Part shown: piece by piece, positions 11,695 to 25,529 of the stretch | Layout of the letters: each line of letters begins with the position of its first letter | How positions within the stretch are numbered: position 1 is the stretch's first letter | Assembly: GCA_025331445.1 (NCBI GenBank) | Contig: JAIWNE010000015.1 | Span: 186,001-250,000 of the forward strand | DNA from: Blakeslea trispora | Taxonomy: Eukaryota; Mucoromycota; Mucoromycetes; Mucorales; Choanephoraceae | Reading direction: 5' to 3' | DNA: 64,000 bases | Notes under the pieces: model-generated | Databases searched by the model: none | The model's input: only the letters and a program-made list of their open reading frames with translations | Told to the model about the DNA's origin: nothing | Position numbers and translations under genes: made by a program

Positions 11695-12323
11695 GATAAA
11701 TAATAGGTTAAAGGAAAAAAAAAAGAAAATTATTATTTATGAAAAAATAAATAAAATAAAAAAAAATGCACAGCCAATATAGCATAACTCCGCCAATCTT
11801 GTGCATGAAAAAAGTTCAAAAAAAAAATAATAGTCAGAGGCAAAAAAAAATAATAATAATAAGTTGTTTCGATAAAGAATGGCACAATTCTTGTCTTGAA
11901 TAGGGTGTTTTTTTTTTTTGGAGTCTGCACATAAAAATAAAAAAGAATTGAAAAAAGATAGTTCATTAATCAGTTGAGCTCATGACGTACACTTTAAAAC
12001 TCCCTTTTTTTTTGTTTTTTATTTCGCGTATCGTGTCTTTTTTTTTTTTTTTTGCTTTTTTTTTTTCTATATTTTCTGCTTAAATACCCAAAACTCAGGT
12101 TTGAATAGCCTAAATCTTTTTTTTTATTCTATCGAATGTAAGCTTATTTTCTTTTGATAACAATAAAGAAACACAAAGCTTTCCTTTTTCTCTTTACTCA
12201 CTCTATAACTTGTATAGAATTTCATTCTTTTTTTATTCTCTCTGGTAAACATATATAAAAAAAAGGGGGAAAAAAACCAAGCTAAAAAAAATACCTCCCC
12301 AAAAGAAAGAGACAAGAACAACA
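11695..12323. promoter_or_regulatory. Bidirectional promoter region RMD5/TOM1
   Basis: 629 bp between two divergent E3 ubiquitin-ligase genes. It is dominated by A-runs on the RMD5 side and T-runs (up to about 18 T) at 12000-12070. No classical TATA box could be assigned with confidence. The open frames here are poly-Phe/Lys artefacts. Confidence 0.5.
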
Positions 12324-15300
12324 ATGAAAATCAAAAAGACATCTTCAAAAAAGCTTGCACCTTTAGTAAGTTGGAAGATAAAGTAGAAAAAAAAGGGAAA
12401 TTTGTGAGATTGATATATCTGTAATAGCCACGTCAGCTACAGGAGTTGATCAAACAGATTGAGACAGATGCAGAAGATTGCATCCCCACTTTAGTCCAGA
12501 AACTAGTCAACTGGCCTTATGCCAGAGGTGATTTGTTTTACTGGGTTGCTGTTCTTGACAGATTCGACTCGATCTTGGCAAGAATATGTACAGAATATAA
12601 CCTAAAAGAGATTCAAACAACGCCATTCACACAACAACACAAGACACTTGTATTATCCATCATTGAACTTTCACGCACTTTGTTTGAAAACTGTACAAAT
12701 AGAAATATATATAACTCTTATGAGGTAAAGAAAGAAGTGACCATAGGCTCTTTTTATACTGTGTATGTAACCCCTTCTTCTTCTTCTTTTTTCTCTCTGC
12801 AATAGCATTTATCCATGTTACTTAATACGTTTGATATGGACGTATTAGAATCAGTACTTCATTTCATGATTCGACCTGCTCAACGCATCACCAATCCCAA
12901 AGCCATCCGTACTTCATTTGTTGCGCCTCAAGATAGAATCATTGAATTGGCTCGAGGTTGGCATCATGCTCCGGTCGATATCTTACGTATTGCAAAAGAG
13001 GATTTGGAGGTTACACCTAAAATGATGACTTTAAATCTTCAATTTTATCGCACAGCAAACAACAACAACAGCAACAACAACAACAGCAACAACAACAACA
13101 GCAACAACAACAACAACAACAACAACAGCAATCATACAGCTTCAAAAGAAGGACATCAAGTAGTCACTGCTAATCTGTCTCAAGACCAAGACAACGATAT
13201 GCAAATCTTTTCCAGATTGGCAAAAGAATTTGATGTGCCTAAAGAATATCATTTTGAACTGGCTAATCGAGTTCGCATTGCAAAGCATATGACCGAACTT
13301 GAGAACAGGAAACAAATGCTGAGTATTCGTATCCTAGCTATTACTATCATGTGTAAGTTTTTCTTCTTCTTGGGAAAGCAATAGACTAAGATTATTCCTT
13401 TTAGCGCATTCTGTCTCTGAAGCTACAGCACAAAACAAAGTGTTTATTTTTGAGCCTTGCTTGATTTCACAATTAGCTGAACTTATTTCACCGGATCATC
13501 AAGTTGATTTGGTAAGTACTCTCTTAGAAAACTACATAATAGCAGCAGAAGATAAACTAATCACTGTTAAATAGCGTATTCAAACCTATGCCTTATATGC
13601 TTTAGAGGGTATTTCAAGACATAGAAATAAACTATCTGAGGTAGTGACAGCCATCAATGCATCAGCAAATCATGGTCCCTTAATGCAAGTCCTGAGGAAA
13701 ATCAACGCCAACGAACCTTATCCTTATTCGTTTGCAGATGCCATGTATGCCTTTATTGCCTATTTGCTTCAGACACAACCTGGTGGCCAGATGTTAATGT
13801 CAGCAGGCATTATCCCTATTCTTGTACAGATTGTAGGCAACTACGACTATCCTCAATTAAAAGGCATTGCCTCAGTTGTAGGCTTATTGGACACCATTGT
13901 CAATTCTTTCTCAACTTCATTTTCTGCTTTTTGCAATGCACAGGGCTTAGACACATTGTTACATCGCATCAAGACTGAAGTGGACCATTGTATCACTTCA
14001 CCTCTCTTTGAGCGATTGGCTGTCATCAAGCCCATGCTCAAATTTCTTTGTCGTATGATGGAATCATCAGGCACAGCAGATGGACTTCGCAACCTAATCG
14101 ATTCCACCTTGCCTTATTCCCTCAAATCAATCATGGAATCTCCCGCTGTGTTTGGCAATAGCATCTTTAGTTTGGCTATCAATGTCAGCACAACCTTGAT
14201 CCACAACGAACCTACGTCTTTACCTATTCTTCAAGAAGCTAAACTACCACAGACATTCCTACATACCATCTCTGTCTATGAAACACCCAACAATGAAGTA
14301 TTGATGGCTGCTGTCAATGCTTTTGGTGCCATGTGTTTAAATGCTCAAGGTCTAGACATGTTCAACAAAGAAAACCCACTTCCTCACTTTTTTGAGTTGA
14401 TGAGTTCGGATGATTTCTTGCGCAATCCATTGGATGTCGATAGTTCAACTGCCCTTGGATCTACCATGGACGAACTCATTCGTCATCATCCTTCCTTAAA
14501 GAAGTCAGTATTTGAATGCGTAACAGCCTTGATTGAGAAGGTGTTGGTGGAAGGAAACAAGCTGGATGGTATTGGTAAGCCTAGTGATGATGGTCATTTA
14601 TTACAGACACGATTGCCTGGTCAAGAAGTAGAACAAGATGACCATGAGAAGCCCGAAAAAGTAGAATGTCTGATTGTTTCCTTTATTGATCTGGTCGCTC
14701 GGTTCTTGGAAGGTTTATTTCAAAATCAATCCAACATCAAAGAATTTGTGGAAGCTGGATGTCCAGAAAAGCTGCTGAATTATTTCACCATTCCCCTTTT
14801 GCCTGCTAACTTCTCAGTCACGATCGCCTCAGATTCACTCTCGTATCTGTTCCGCATGATTACAGAAGTCAGTCCACTCCCTACTATCTTGGCTATTGCT
14901 GCCAAGGTCAAGGAGTCGTTAGGCTTTATGCTAGAAAACCAAGAGGAATATGATCAAAGTCGTCTATTGGAATTGATTGATACTGACCCCAACGATCTCG
15001 TTAAGGTTGAAAAGGGTAATAAGATTTTGCGTCAATTGATTCAGTTGCACGGTTACGTGGGCTTATTGTCCAACATTTGCTGTTCTTCTATTCTATCACA
15101 CGGCAAAAATGCTAGCTCGTTGATTACAGAATATCTATCTGAGCCCAAAGAAGACAGTGTGGTCTGCTTGTTGGGTAGATTGAATCGTGTCATGGTGTGG
15201 GAAGGATTGTTGTTGAAAGAAGGCTTGCCTTCAGATTGGTACAATGCCAAATCGCTTTCAGCTTCTCATATGAAAAAGGGTACTAGCAGTAACTCAGAGC

Positions 15301-18300
15301 ATCCCTTAGGCATTCGCCGTGGACCTTCTGCCCTCTTGACTGAGACTGCATCGCCACAACAAGGAGAAGGTGAAGAAAGCAAAGGAGTATCAGAAAAAGT
15401 ACCTTCTACCAAGGATCCTCGCATGATGAACATCAAACACTTTAAGATTTTCTTGAATGAAATTCCTCAATTACTGATGCCCATGTTCCAATGTCTCATC
15501 AAGCTCTCTGTCAGTCGTCGCTCAGGCAATACATTACCCAAATCACAGACTATTAGATTTGCTGAATATGTCTCGGACATCCTCTATGAAAACATGACAT
15601 GGTCTCCTGTTCTCAAACCAGATGCCTCTGTATGCAAGTACGATTATTTGAGTTCAATCTATACCATGTGTCTACATTTGCTGCGTGATGAACGTACTCA
15701 TTCTTCATCCCAGGCTCCTTTGGCTGTTGCTTTTGAAAAGAAGGGAAATGTTGCTATGCTGTTAGCACAACTAAAACAGACATGGGATACAGCTGTAGAG
15801 CTCTACGAGCAAAAGGAACAAAACAAGACCACATTGGCCCGTGTCAATCTCTGTCTGGAACATCTGTTGAATGTCTTGCTACATATAAGTTCACCCAAGG
15901 CACTAAAGGACTCGGCTTACCTTGGCATGATGACTCAAAAAGACAAAAAGGCTGCTGACTACTTTGATCCTTATGAGTGGATTGTGGCTCTTGAGTTATC
16001 TTTGATCCCCCTGAAGGAATATTTGACATCCCCCAAATTCCATTTGTTCTCAAAATCTGTGAATCAAGCCTTAATCAAGATGTTTGAACAAATCATGAAA
16101 GGTGAAGGTAATGGACTTTTGACCGAGACTTCGACTGCTAGCTCCATTGCACGTCATTTTGCCAGCAGCAGTAACGATCCCTTTGGCAGCTACAACTCGC
16201 CTCTTGCTACTTCTCCTTTCACCTTGTTACGTACACCTGTGGTTGCTGCCGAACGCAATATTCAAACTTTAGTAGACATGGGGTTCATGAGAGAATCTGC
16301 AGAACAAGCTCTGATTCGATGTAATAATCAAGTCTCACGTGCTGTAGATTATCTGTTTAGCCATCCTACACCTATGCTGACAAACTACACGTCTAATGCT
16401 GAAACATCCAACAGTACAAATCCTTCATCAAATCCATCAACTGAAGTATCTGGACATCATAACGCAGGCGAACAGGGTCGTTCTCATCCAGATCAAGCTA
16501 CAGAAGCACACGACAATAATGAGGATGAAGACGATCAAGACGACGAGCATGGAGATGATAGTGATGAGGAAGATCGCTTCAGTCATGATGAAGATGAAGA
16601 CGAAGCTCAACGTATGGAGGAAGTCATTGATAGTTTTGTTGACTCTTTGAATAACCAATACAACAATGAAGCTAGTCTGCTTGAATTATCCAACCCTTCC
16701 AATGTCTTTGTTTTCAACACAGATGATGAAGAAGAAGAGGATCGACCTCAGGAACCACAAGAATCTAATTCGGGCAACGCAGAGAAACTAAAGGCAGCCC
16801 GCCAAGATTTGTGTACCTCTTTGCCTTTATCGCTAATCACTCTAGCTGACCAGCGTGAAGATTTGGTGTTTGACATTCGCGACCTGCTCATCATCTTAAG
16901 CAAGTACGAAGCTGAGCCAGCTAGTGAAGACGAAAACGCAAAAGCAGACAGTGCCTCTGTTCGTATCATCACTTTGCTGACTGATCAGATTAGCCATGTT
17001 CGCCAGTCAAATCAATCAGCTTTATTGAGTAGTCGACTTCGATTGTTAGCTCTTTTACTACGCGAAGCTCCTATGCAACGCGCTATGGGCCAACTATCAA
17101 GTCAATTCGCTTTCCTATACGACATGCTTGACTTTTCTGATGAAAGCCAACCTTTGCCTATATGGTCTGCACCTGCCTTTTTGGTATTAGAGGCCCTGAT
17201 CTCTCAAGCTGATGAACCCAGAAAAGTGAAGCTGACAGCTACCAAAAAGACTAGTAGCCGTATGTTTGGATCACAATCATCAGACGACGATGACAGTGAA
17301 GAAGAAAAGGATCATGAGACTGGAAAGACAGATGATCCTATGGAAGATGTCACTGCTACCTCTTCAAGCCATCAAAAGCCAACTTCGAGTTCACCACAAG
17401 CAGCAACAACAGAACAACGCGAAAAGGTGTTACAATGCTGTGTCTCTTTGTTAAGCCGTGATACATTGACACGCGACAATATGTATGCTGTGTTGCGTAT
17501 GATTGTTCGTTTGACCAAGAACCATGAATCTGCTTTGTTGTTTGTTCATATCGGTGGTATTCCTCGGTTGTTTGCTAGACCCCGCTCTAATCTTGAGGGA
17601 TTGCAAGGTCAACAAGCTTTTATCATCTTGATTTTACGTCATATTGTAGAGAGCATGGCTGTTTTGAAGAGTACTATGAAAGATGTGATCACCAATTGGT
17701 TTACCAATCCTCGACCTCGCAATATGGATATCAGTACTTTTGTTCGCAGCAATGCCCATGTAGCCCTTCGTGATCCTACTGCATTTACTGAGGTGACGAC
17801 TGATGTCTGTCGATTGGCTCGTTATGATGAGTTTGAAATCAACCTTCAAATCAAACTTAGAAAGCAGGAAGAGGAGAAAGTGGTGGAAGAGGAGCAATCA
17901 ACTACCAAGCAGGCATCTTCTTCAGAAACTGTAGTCTACTATCTTTTGAACGAGATCATGACAATCCGTACTGAAGTCACTGCATTAGCAGCCAAGAAAG
18001 AACCTTTGACAGAAGAAGAGAAAAAGCAAGAAAACATCAAGTTTGTTTATACAGGATTCTTACTTCAGTGTCTTGTTGAACTCATCTCCTCTTACCCCTC
18101 TTGCAAATATGATATTTTCAACTTTTGCAAGAAACAAAATGGTCAGCGCACAACTACCTTGGATGGTAAACACCGCTCGTTCGTGTCCATGCTAATCAAT
18201 GACTTGTTGCCTTATAATCACCTGAATCTTTCCTCTGAGGAATCACGTAAGCAGCAAGGACTTTCCACTTGGACCATTTCCACCTTAGTTGCCATGTCAT

Positions 18301-21300
18301 ACGATGCCTCCTCTAGTACCGATTTGACAGCTCAGCAAAAGAACGAGCTCATTCAAGTTCGCAAGTATGTACTAGAGGCCATTGTAAGAGCATTTAAAGA
18401 AGCCATTCATTCTTCTGATGCCGCTTCTACAAAGTACTCAAAGTATCTCGCTCTTTCTGACCTTTGTCATCGCATCCTGAATGCCCGTCCCAATGTTGGC
18501 TCGTCCATTCCTCGTTCACTTGGTGGTGGCCTCAACCAGGCTCAAAATAGCGGCAATAAGGAAGATGTAGCCCTGAGCAATTCTAAAATTATGCTTGACA
18601 AGGGCTTTGTGTCAGTCTTGACATCTGCTATTAGCGATGTTGATATCAACTACCCTCATTCCAAGATCATATTGAACACCATGCTCAAACCTTTGGAACA
18701 ATTGACCAAACTGGCTATCAAGATTGATGATGCAACCGACACAGAAGAGGATGATCAAGACAAGATGGATACTGCTGAAGAAGCTATGCATGTACCTAAT
18801 GCCTCAGGTGATGAAAACGATCAAGCTCCCGATCTTTACCGTAACTCTGCTTTGGGTATGTTTGATGCAGGTAGTGCCATCGACGAAGATGAATACAACA
18901 GTGGTGAATACAGCGATATGTTTGGCTCCTCTATAGATGGAGAAGAAGAGTAAGGTATCAATAATTAATACACGCCATTAGTAATTTAACCTGCTTTCCC
19001 CCCCCCATTTTTCTTATGATAGATTTGATGAAGAGAGTGGTAGCGATTTGTCAGATATGAGTGAAGGTGATGATGAAGGACCTGTGGAAGAGATGGAAGC
19101 CATTATCCACGGTGGCGAGTACGATTCAGATGAAATGGATGAAGATGATGGCAATTCAGATGACATTGACGCAGAAGCGCAATTGATTGATGATGACGAT
19201 GACGATGGAGAAGAAGGTGGCCGTGAAATGACTTGGCATTTAGAAGATATTGAAGAAGAACCAGGAATCGTTCGTGCTGAAGCCGTAATTGAGACTGAAG
19301 ATGATCGTGACAATCAAAACCATATGCGACATATCACAGACCCTTACGAAGAGGTAATGTTTATATTCAAAAAAAAATCGAAAGACGTAGTTTTTGATTT
19401 CATTCCACTGTGAATGTCAATAGGAAGATGAGATGGATGCCTTGTCAGATTTCGATGATGCCTCTGAAAATCTGGATGGTGATTCAGATAACGATATTGC
19501 TGATGGAGTATTACTTGATGCCGAAGATCTTGATACACCCTTCTTGCCTACTGACTTACAAGATGATCTTGTCATTGAAGATGACGAACTAGAAGGCCCT
19601 CGTTCAATTATTCCTGCAGGTTTTAGAAGACGATTTCACAACGGAAGACATTCATGGCTCGAAGGAGGTAAGAGTTTTTTTTCTTTTTTACCTATAAGTT
19701 GATTTCTTATTGTCTTTTTCTTTTAAAAAAAATAGTTGGAAGATCACTTCGAGGTCATGGTGCAGCCCAGGGTCAAGAAGACGTGCTTACACATCCTTTG
19801 TTGTCAAACAACGCAGCCAGTCAATCCAGCGGTGGCAATGCAGCACGCAGTATGTTGGACGAACCTTTTGGCCATCGTCCTCCTCGTGTTTCAGGCTTAA
19901 GCAATTGGCATGAATTTGAAGATATCATTGGAGGCAACGCTGTCCGTGTACTTGAAGATCTTCTCACAAATACTCCCTCTGTCAACCAGACTGGCCCAAT
20001 GCGAGTTGATGTGGAGCATGGCCCTGGAGGTGTGTTACGTACAATTGAGTTTGATCGTTTCCCTAATCTAGGCAATATGGGTCACGGCTCTCATAACTCC
20101 TCCAATGCCAATCAAGGTGGTACCACTGATCAAGCTCAAGAGAGCTTAGTCATCTTGCATGACTTCCAACCAATGTCGTCCGGTGAGCGTTGGAACCAAG
20201 AGGCTCGAATGATGTACGGCACTAATTTGAACGACAAAGCATTGAATTTGGTAAATGCAATTCTTAACATATTGATTCCTATTGCTATTGAAGATGGCAA
20301 GAAAGCACGCGAGGAAGAAAAGAAGAAACGTCAAGAGCAAAGACGCAAAGAGGAAGAAGAGCGCCGTAAGGCTGAGGAAGAAAAGTGGCGTCTTGAGAAG
20401 GAAGCTAAGAAGGCCGCTGAGGAAGCAAAGAAAGCAGCTGAGGAAGCTCTCAATACCGAATCGAGCACGAGCGCCGCTACTGCTGCCGCTACTGCTACAG
20501 AAGGAGGAGCATCAAGCGAACCAAATGAAGGCAATGACGGCAATGACGGCAATGACGGCGACCAAGCCATTTCTCATTCAACAGAAGTTGATAATAGTAA
20601 CAATACTACCTCTACCGAACGTACAACCATTGAAATTCATGGCCAACCTGTAGATATCTCAGGCACTGGTATTGACATTGAATTCCTTGAAGCATTACCT
20701 GATGAATTGCGAGAAGAAGTGGTGAATCAACACTTGCGTAACAGACCTGCTCCTGCTCAACCAGCTGAAGATGATTCTATTAGTCCTGAATTCTTAGATG
20801 CCTTGCCTCCTGAGATTCGTGAAGAAGTATTGCAACAAGAAGCTATTGAACGTGAAAGACGCGAGAGACAAAACAGACAAGCTGCTTCAAACACATCCAC
20901 TGTTCCAACACCCAGATCTTTTGGTAACTTTTTTTCTACTTTGTTCATTGTTTAAGCAATTTAATACAAATAGCAACTAACCATAATCTGTTTTATGTTA
21001 TAGTACCTGTGAGACGTAGACGAAGACCTGTTTCTGCAGAAGATGACAATCAAGCTTCAAGTTCGGCAACCAAGAAGAAAGCCAAAGCACGCCGTACTGA
21101 TGGTGCTGTTCAGTTGGTCGAAAGATCGCAATTAAGTACTTTGGTTCGTCTGCTATTTGTTCCACAACCAATCTCAAAATCACTATTGAACCGTTTGCTG
21201 CTTAACTTATGTGAGAATAGCAAGACTCGCAGCGACTTGTTATCTTATCTTGTATGTATTCTTTATGATGGCAACAACGATCTTGTCTCTGTAGACAATA

Positions 21301-23696
21301 GCTTTTCCCTCCTGATTTCTGGAAAGAGTGCCACAAAGCATTCTCAATCTAAGACACTTTCATCAACAGCAGCCAAGAACTCAGGCTCTACCAATGTGGT
21401 AACAGAAAACATACCCAACTTTATTGCTCAACGTTGCTTGGAATCTTTGACCTATATAGTATCATGCAACGAGCAATCTATGGCTTATTTCTTAACTGAA
21501 AGTGAATCTTTGATGGGCTTGAAACGATCTTCAGGTAGCAAGAAGGGCAAGAGCAAAGAAAAGGTCCCTAACAGCTGGAACAAGTACCCCATATTAATCT
21601 TGATGAGCTTGCTTGATCGTCCTGTGTTCATTGAGAACGTTACTCTGATGGAGCAGTTGATGGATCTTTTATCTACGATGTGCCGTCCTTTTCCTATCCT
21701 TGTCAAAAAATACCAAGAAAAGATTGAAAATAAGCAAAAGGATCCAGCTCTTTCTGAAAGACCTATGCCCAAACCACCAACTATTCCTGATTATTATCTC
21801 AAGCTGGTCGTACATGTCCTTACGAATGGCGAATGTTCAAGTAAAACCTTCCAATATACTCTAAATGCTATCTCACATCTATCAGCTTTGGATGGTGCTC
21901 AGCAGACCATTGTTAGTGAATTGATGGAAGATGCTAGACAATCCAGTGCTCATATATCAAAGGACCTTGAAAATCTGTTGGATGTGCTAGATCATAACAT
22001 GCCTGGTACAGAAATTAGCAGTACCATACTCGCTCCCTTCTCTGCAGCTACATCTCATCAAGCTAAGCTTCTGAGAGTACTAAAGACTTTGGATTACATG
22101 TTTTCCCGCAAGTCATCTCATTCTGCGAATAGTGAATCAAGCGAAAACAAGTCTGCTGAACTTGAGCAAATGAAGAATGAAAAGAGAGTCCTTCAGATCT
22201 ATACAGATCTTAACTTCTTACCCTTGTGGCAAACACTTGGCAAGTGTCTATCCGTCATTCGCGAAAAGGAAGAGTTGATCAACGTAGCCACTGTTCTGTT
22301 GCCTCTGATTGAATCTTTTATGGTGGTTTCTAAATGTGCTGCTGAAAAGGGTCAAAATACTTTAGGCGAAAAGGTAATTACACCTGCTATCGAACAACAG
22401 CTTTCTTTGACTACTACATCACCCGAATCTTTCTTCTTTGCTTTTACTGAGAAGCACAAGAAAGTACTGAATATTATGGTTCGCAACAACCCAACCTTGA
22501 TGAGTGGCTCATTCGCTTTGTTGGTACGCAATCCAAAAATGCTTGAATTCGACAACAAGCGCAATTACTTTGTTCAGCAATTACATAAGCGTACAACTCC
22601 TCGAGAAAATTATGCTATGCTTCAGCTCAATGTACGCCGACAATATGTATTTGAAGATTCATACCATCAATTACAAGGCCGCACAGGTGACGAAATTAAA
22701 AATGGTAAACTCGCTGTTAAGTTCTACGATGAGGAAGGTGTTGATGCTGGAGGTGTAACTCGTGAATGGTTCTCTGTTCTAGCTAGACAGATGTTTGATC
22801 CCAACTATGCTCTCTTTATAACATCTGCTGCTGACAAACTGACTTACCAGCCTAATCGTGACTCTGCCGTCAATCCCGATCATTTGAGTTTCTTCAAGTT
22901 TGTCGGTCGTGTAATTGGTAAAGCTATCTACGATGGTCGTTTGTTGGATGCTTACTTTACCAGATCATTTTACAAGCATATTTTGGGCCGTACTGTTGAT
23001 TATCGTGATGTAGAAGCTTTGGATCCTGAATACTATAAGAGTCTCGTTTGGATGCTCGAGAATGACATTACTGATATCATTGATTTGACATTCAGCATTG
23101 AAACTGATTTCTTTGGTACAAAAGAAACTGTAGACCTAAAGCCCAATGGTAGAAACATTCCTGTCACTGAAGCTAATAAGCACGAGTACGTGACTCTTGT
23201 TACCGAACAAAAGTTGACAACTGCTATCAAAGATCAAATTAATGCATTCGTTCAAGGTTTCCATGATGTTATACCTGCCTCTTTGATCCAAATTTTCAAT
23301 GAGCAAGAGCTCGAGTTGTTGATATCTGGTTTGCCTGATATCGATATTGATGACTGGAAAAACAACACAGAATACACAGGCTATTCCTCTACATCTCCAC
23401 CTGTACAATGGTTTTGGAGAGCAGTTAGAAGCTTTGATCAAGAAGAACGTGCCAAGTTACTACAGTTTGCAACAGGCACTTCCAAGGTCCCTCTTGAAGG
23501 CTTCAGTCAACTGCAGGGCTCTGGTGGTGTACAAAAATTCCAGATTCATAAAGATTTCGGCGGACAAGATCGTCTACCTTCTGCCCATACCTGCTTTAAC
23601 CAAGTGGATTTACCACAGTATGATTCTTATGAAAACTTACGTACTAATTTGTTCAAAGCTATCAATGAATGCTCGACTGGTTTTGCTTTTGTATAA
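12324..23696 (+). CDS. TOM1: Giant HECT E3 ubiquitin ligase, Tom1/HUWE1 family
   Basis: Protein of 3604 aa. Exons: 12324-12365, 12437-12724, 12806-13352, 13405-13511, 13575-18949, 19023-19353, 19424-19667, 19736-20923, 21004-23696 (exact multiple of three). N-terminal armadillo-like DUF908/DUF913 region to about residue 1000; a UBA domain near 1223-1260 (IQTLVDMGFMRESAEQAL); long acidic tracts; two ubiquitin-binding motifs near 2628 and 2663 (LPDELREEV, LPPEIREEV); a basic/Glu coiled segment; and a C-terminal HECT domain with catalytic Cys3571 in SAHTCFNQVDLP, 33 residues from the end, as expected. Tom1 targets excess histones and unassembled ribosomal proteins in yeast. Exon 3 contains an Asn/Ser repeat. 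The 5.4 kb exon 5 is unusual in this intron-dense window. Confidence 0.96.
13056..13127. repeat. CAA/CAG trinucleotide repeat encoding Asn/Ser
   Basis: AAC/AGC trinucleotide tract inside exon 3 of the Tom1/HUWE1 gene, translated as runs of Asn with single Ser interruptions. It lies between conserved armadillo-like segments, is in frame, and is likely length-variable between strains. Confidence 0.9.
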
Positions 23697-24734
23697 TATA
23701 TCATCTACTATCGTTATTTAATAGATAAGAACTCAAAAAAGATTGCAGATAATAAAACTAGAATACATCTTATATTTGACTCTAGCTTTGATTGTTCAGT
23801 TTAAGCTTAAATTACATACTTTTGCAAACACACTCACTTATTGCACCCATCCTTTTCTTGCACAATAAAAATAAATCACTACTCTAAGAGACATTTCAAA
23901 GGACTGTTTCAGAGTTATTTCTTAAAAGAAACATCATATGAAGATCTTTAAAACTGAAATGAAGCCAAACCCAAAAGATACCAAAGAGCTAAGCGCACTT
24001 GATTTCAACAGCTCATTAAGGTATAGTATGATCTTAATTATCTTTGTATGATTGAGCTTTTTACAGAAATGCATCTCTGTATCATGCTTAATTGAAGTTC
24101 ATTATAAACACCTTTCTGATCAAACAAAGAATTAAGATGCACTCATATAACAATTGACTTTCTGCTTATGCATTGCCATAAACTATCATAATTGATATAT
24201 CTGAAACTAAAACCTCAAAGTGTGACATGAATGATTAACTGCAAGCTGCGTTTGATTGTCTATTAGTATTGCCTCTCTTCCTTTCTTTATAAAATTCACC
24301 AAGTTATTACTGTACAAGTCGCCTCAAGTCAATCTAATGCATACTTGTAGTACAAACATTATAGACGCATTTCTTTGAGGTTTATGAATCAAATTTATAT
24401 GGACTACTTGGCAAAAACATAAGAGCAAATTTGCTTATCTAAAGTAGCGATAACAGCGACAATCTCAAACTGCTTTTATTCTTTTTTTTGTCAACGAATC
24501 ATCTTCAACAACTTGTTTAAAAGTTGTTTATCGAATGTGACTGTTGGATGTTACATTAACGTGTCAATTCAGAAATTACCAGAATTTTCAAAGTCTCATG
24601 ACAATGATCCATTCCAAAAAAGGAGTAAAGATCTTTCTGGATTTTTCGCTTCTAAATCATATAAATTGAGTGCTTTAATTTTGGGCTTCGTTTGTTCAGT
24701 CTTCGTACTTGAAATCAAATCTAAATCTTCAATC
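23697..24734. promoter_or_regulatory. Intergenic region and promoter of the small heat-shock gene
   Basis: About 1 kb after TOM1. Near the HSP20 start there is an ATATAAA box at 24659-24665, about 70 bp before the ATG, and one GAA-NN-TTC palindrome at 24582-24589 that could be half of a heat-shock element. A canonical three-unit element was not found. The longer frame extending upstream of the HSP20 ATG (from 24513) covers this TATA box and is rejected as coding. Confidence 0.45.
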
Positions 24735-25301
24735 ATGGCAATTTCTCATCGCTTATTCTCTGATGCTTTAAATGATTTTCACAATGCAATGGCTGTATTT
24801 GACCAGCCTTTCTTCAGCAGACTGTTTTTAAATGAAGGTTTTGCTAGCAATTTTGGTAAATTGGCCAGACAAAGCAACAGCTTTGTTCACAGCCCCGCTA
24901 CAGACATTGTTGAAAAGCCCGATGCTTACGAACTGCTTGCCGAGGTTCCTGGTTACGAGAAGAAGGATATCAAGATTGAAGTCACAGATGGTCGTACATT
25001 GGTTTTGACAGGCACCAAACAAAAAGAGAACCACCAGGCAGCTGAGTCCGAGAAGAAGCAAGAGACGGAAACCTCACAAGAACAGCACGTTATTCGGGAA
25101 CCAGAAGAAAAAGACACACAGGTTGCATCAAATCCTAAATGGTGGGTCAATGAGCGTGTCGGAGGCTCTTTTTCGAGGTCCTTCACATTCCCAAATCAGA
25201 TCGATGTTGAGCAAGTCAAAGCATCCTATGAAAATGGAGTTTTGAAAGTTTCCATACCCAAGACTACTGATAAGCAATCAAGACTAGTTGATATTGATTA
25301 A
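24735..25301 (+). CDS. Small heat-shock protein, Hsp20/alpha-crystallin family
   Basis: Single-exon chaperone of 188 aa starting MAISHRLFSDAL. The alpha-crystallin domain begins at about residue 55 (SPATDIVEKPDAYELLAEVPGYEKKDIKIEV) and ends with the family hallmark ASYENGVLKVSIPK near the C-terminus. A Glu/Lys/Gln-rich insertion of about 50 residues (roughly 100-145) separates the strands, as seen in other fungal Hsp26/Hsp30-type proteins. It would bind unfolding proteins in an ATP-independent way. I chose the Met at 24735 because a TATA-like box lies just upstream and the N-terminus then matches family length. Confidence 0.93.
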   Translation: MAISHRLFSDALNDFHNAMAVFDQPFFSRLFLNEGFASNFGKLARQSNSFVHSPATDIVEKPDAYELLAEVPGYEKKDIKIEVTDGRTLVLTGTKQKENHQAAESEKKQETETSQEQHVIREPEEKDTQVASNPKWWVNERVGGSFSRSFTFPNQIDVEQVKASYENGVLKVSIPKTTDKQSRLVDID

Positions 25302-25529
25302 ATCTACTACGATTATCATTTTGTAAAATAAAATAAAATTTTAAAAACTCAAATATACCTTTGGCATGCAAATCAAACTCCTTTCCCCTTAAAGCAAACT
25401 TCATTGTTGAGAAGCTATTAACTAATTGTTACACAAAATTTCTGCCAGGACCACCGCAAAAGATAAATTGAGCCCTGAAGAACAAAAAAGAAATACAGTT
25501 TTCCTCTTTTCTTTCCTTCTTATCGAGAA

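Noticed and set aside
13050..13130. CRISPR-like or tandem-repeat array
   Set aside because: It is an in-frame trinucleotide tract in TOM1; no spaced direct repeats were found anywhere in the window.
19014..19313. Minus-strand Ser-rich frame opposite TOM1 exon 6
   Set aside because: Antisense of an acidic Asp/Glu tract, which always reads as Ser-rich on the other strand.
24513..24734. N-terminal extension of the Hsp20 protein
   Set aside because: It would include the TATA-like box and is unlike the family; the internal Met gives the expected length.
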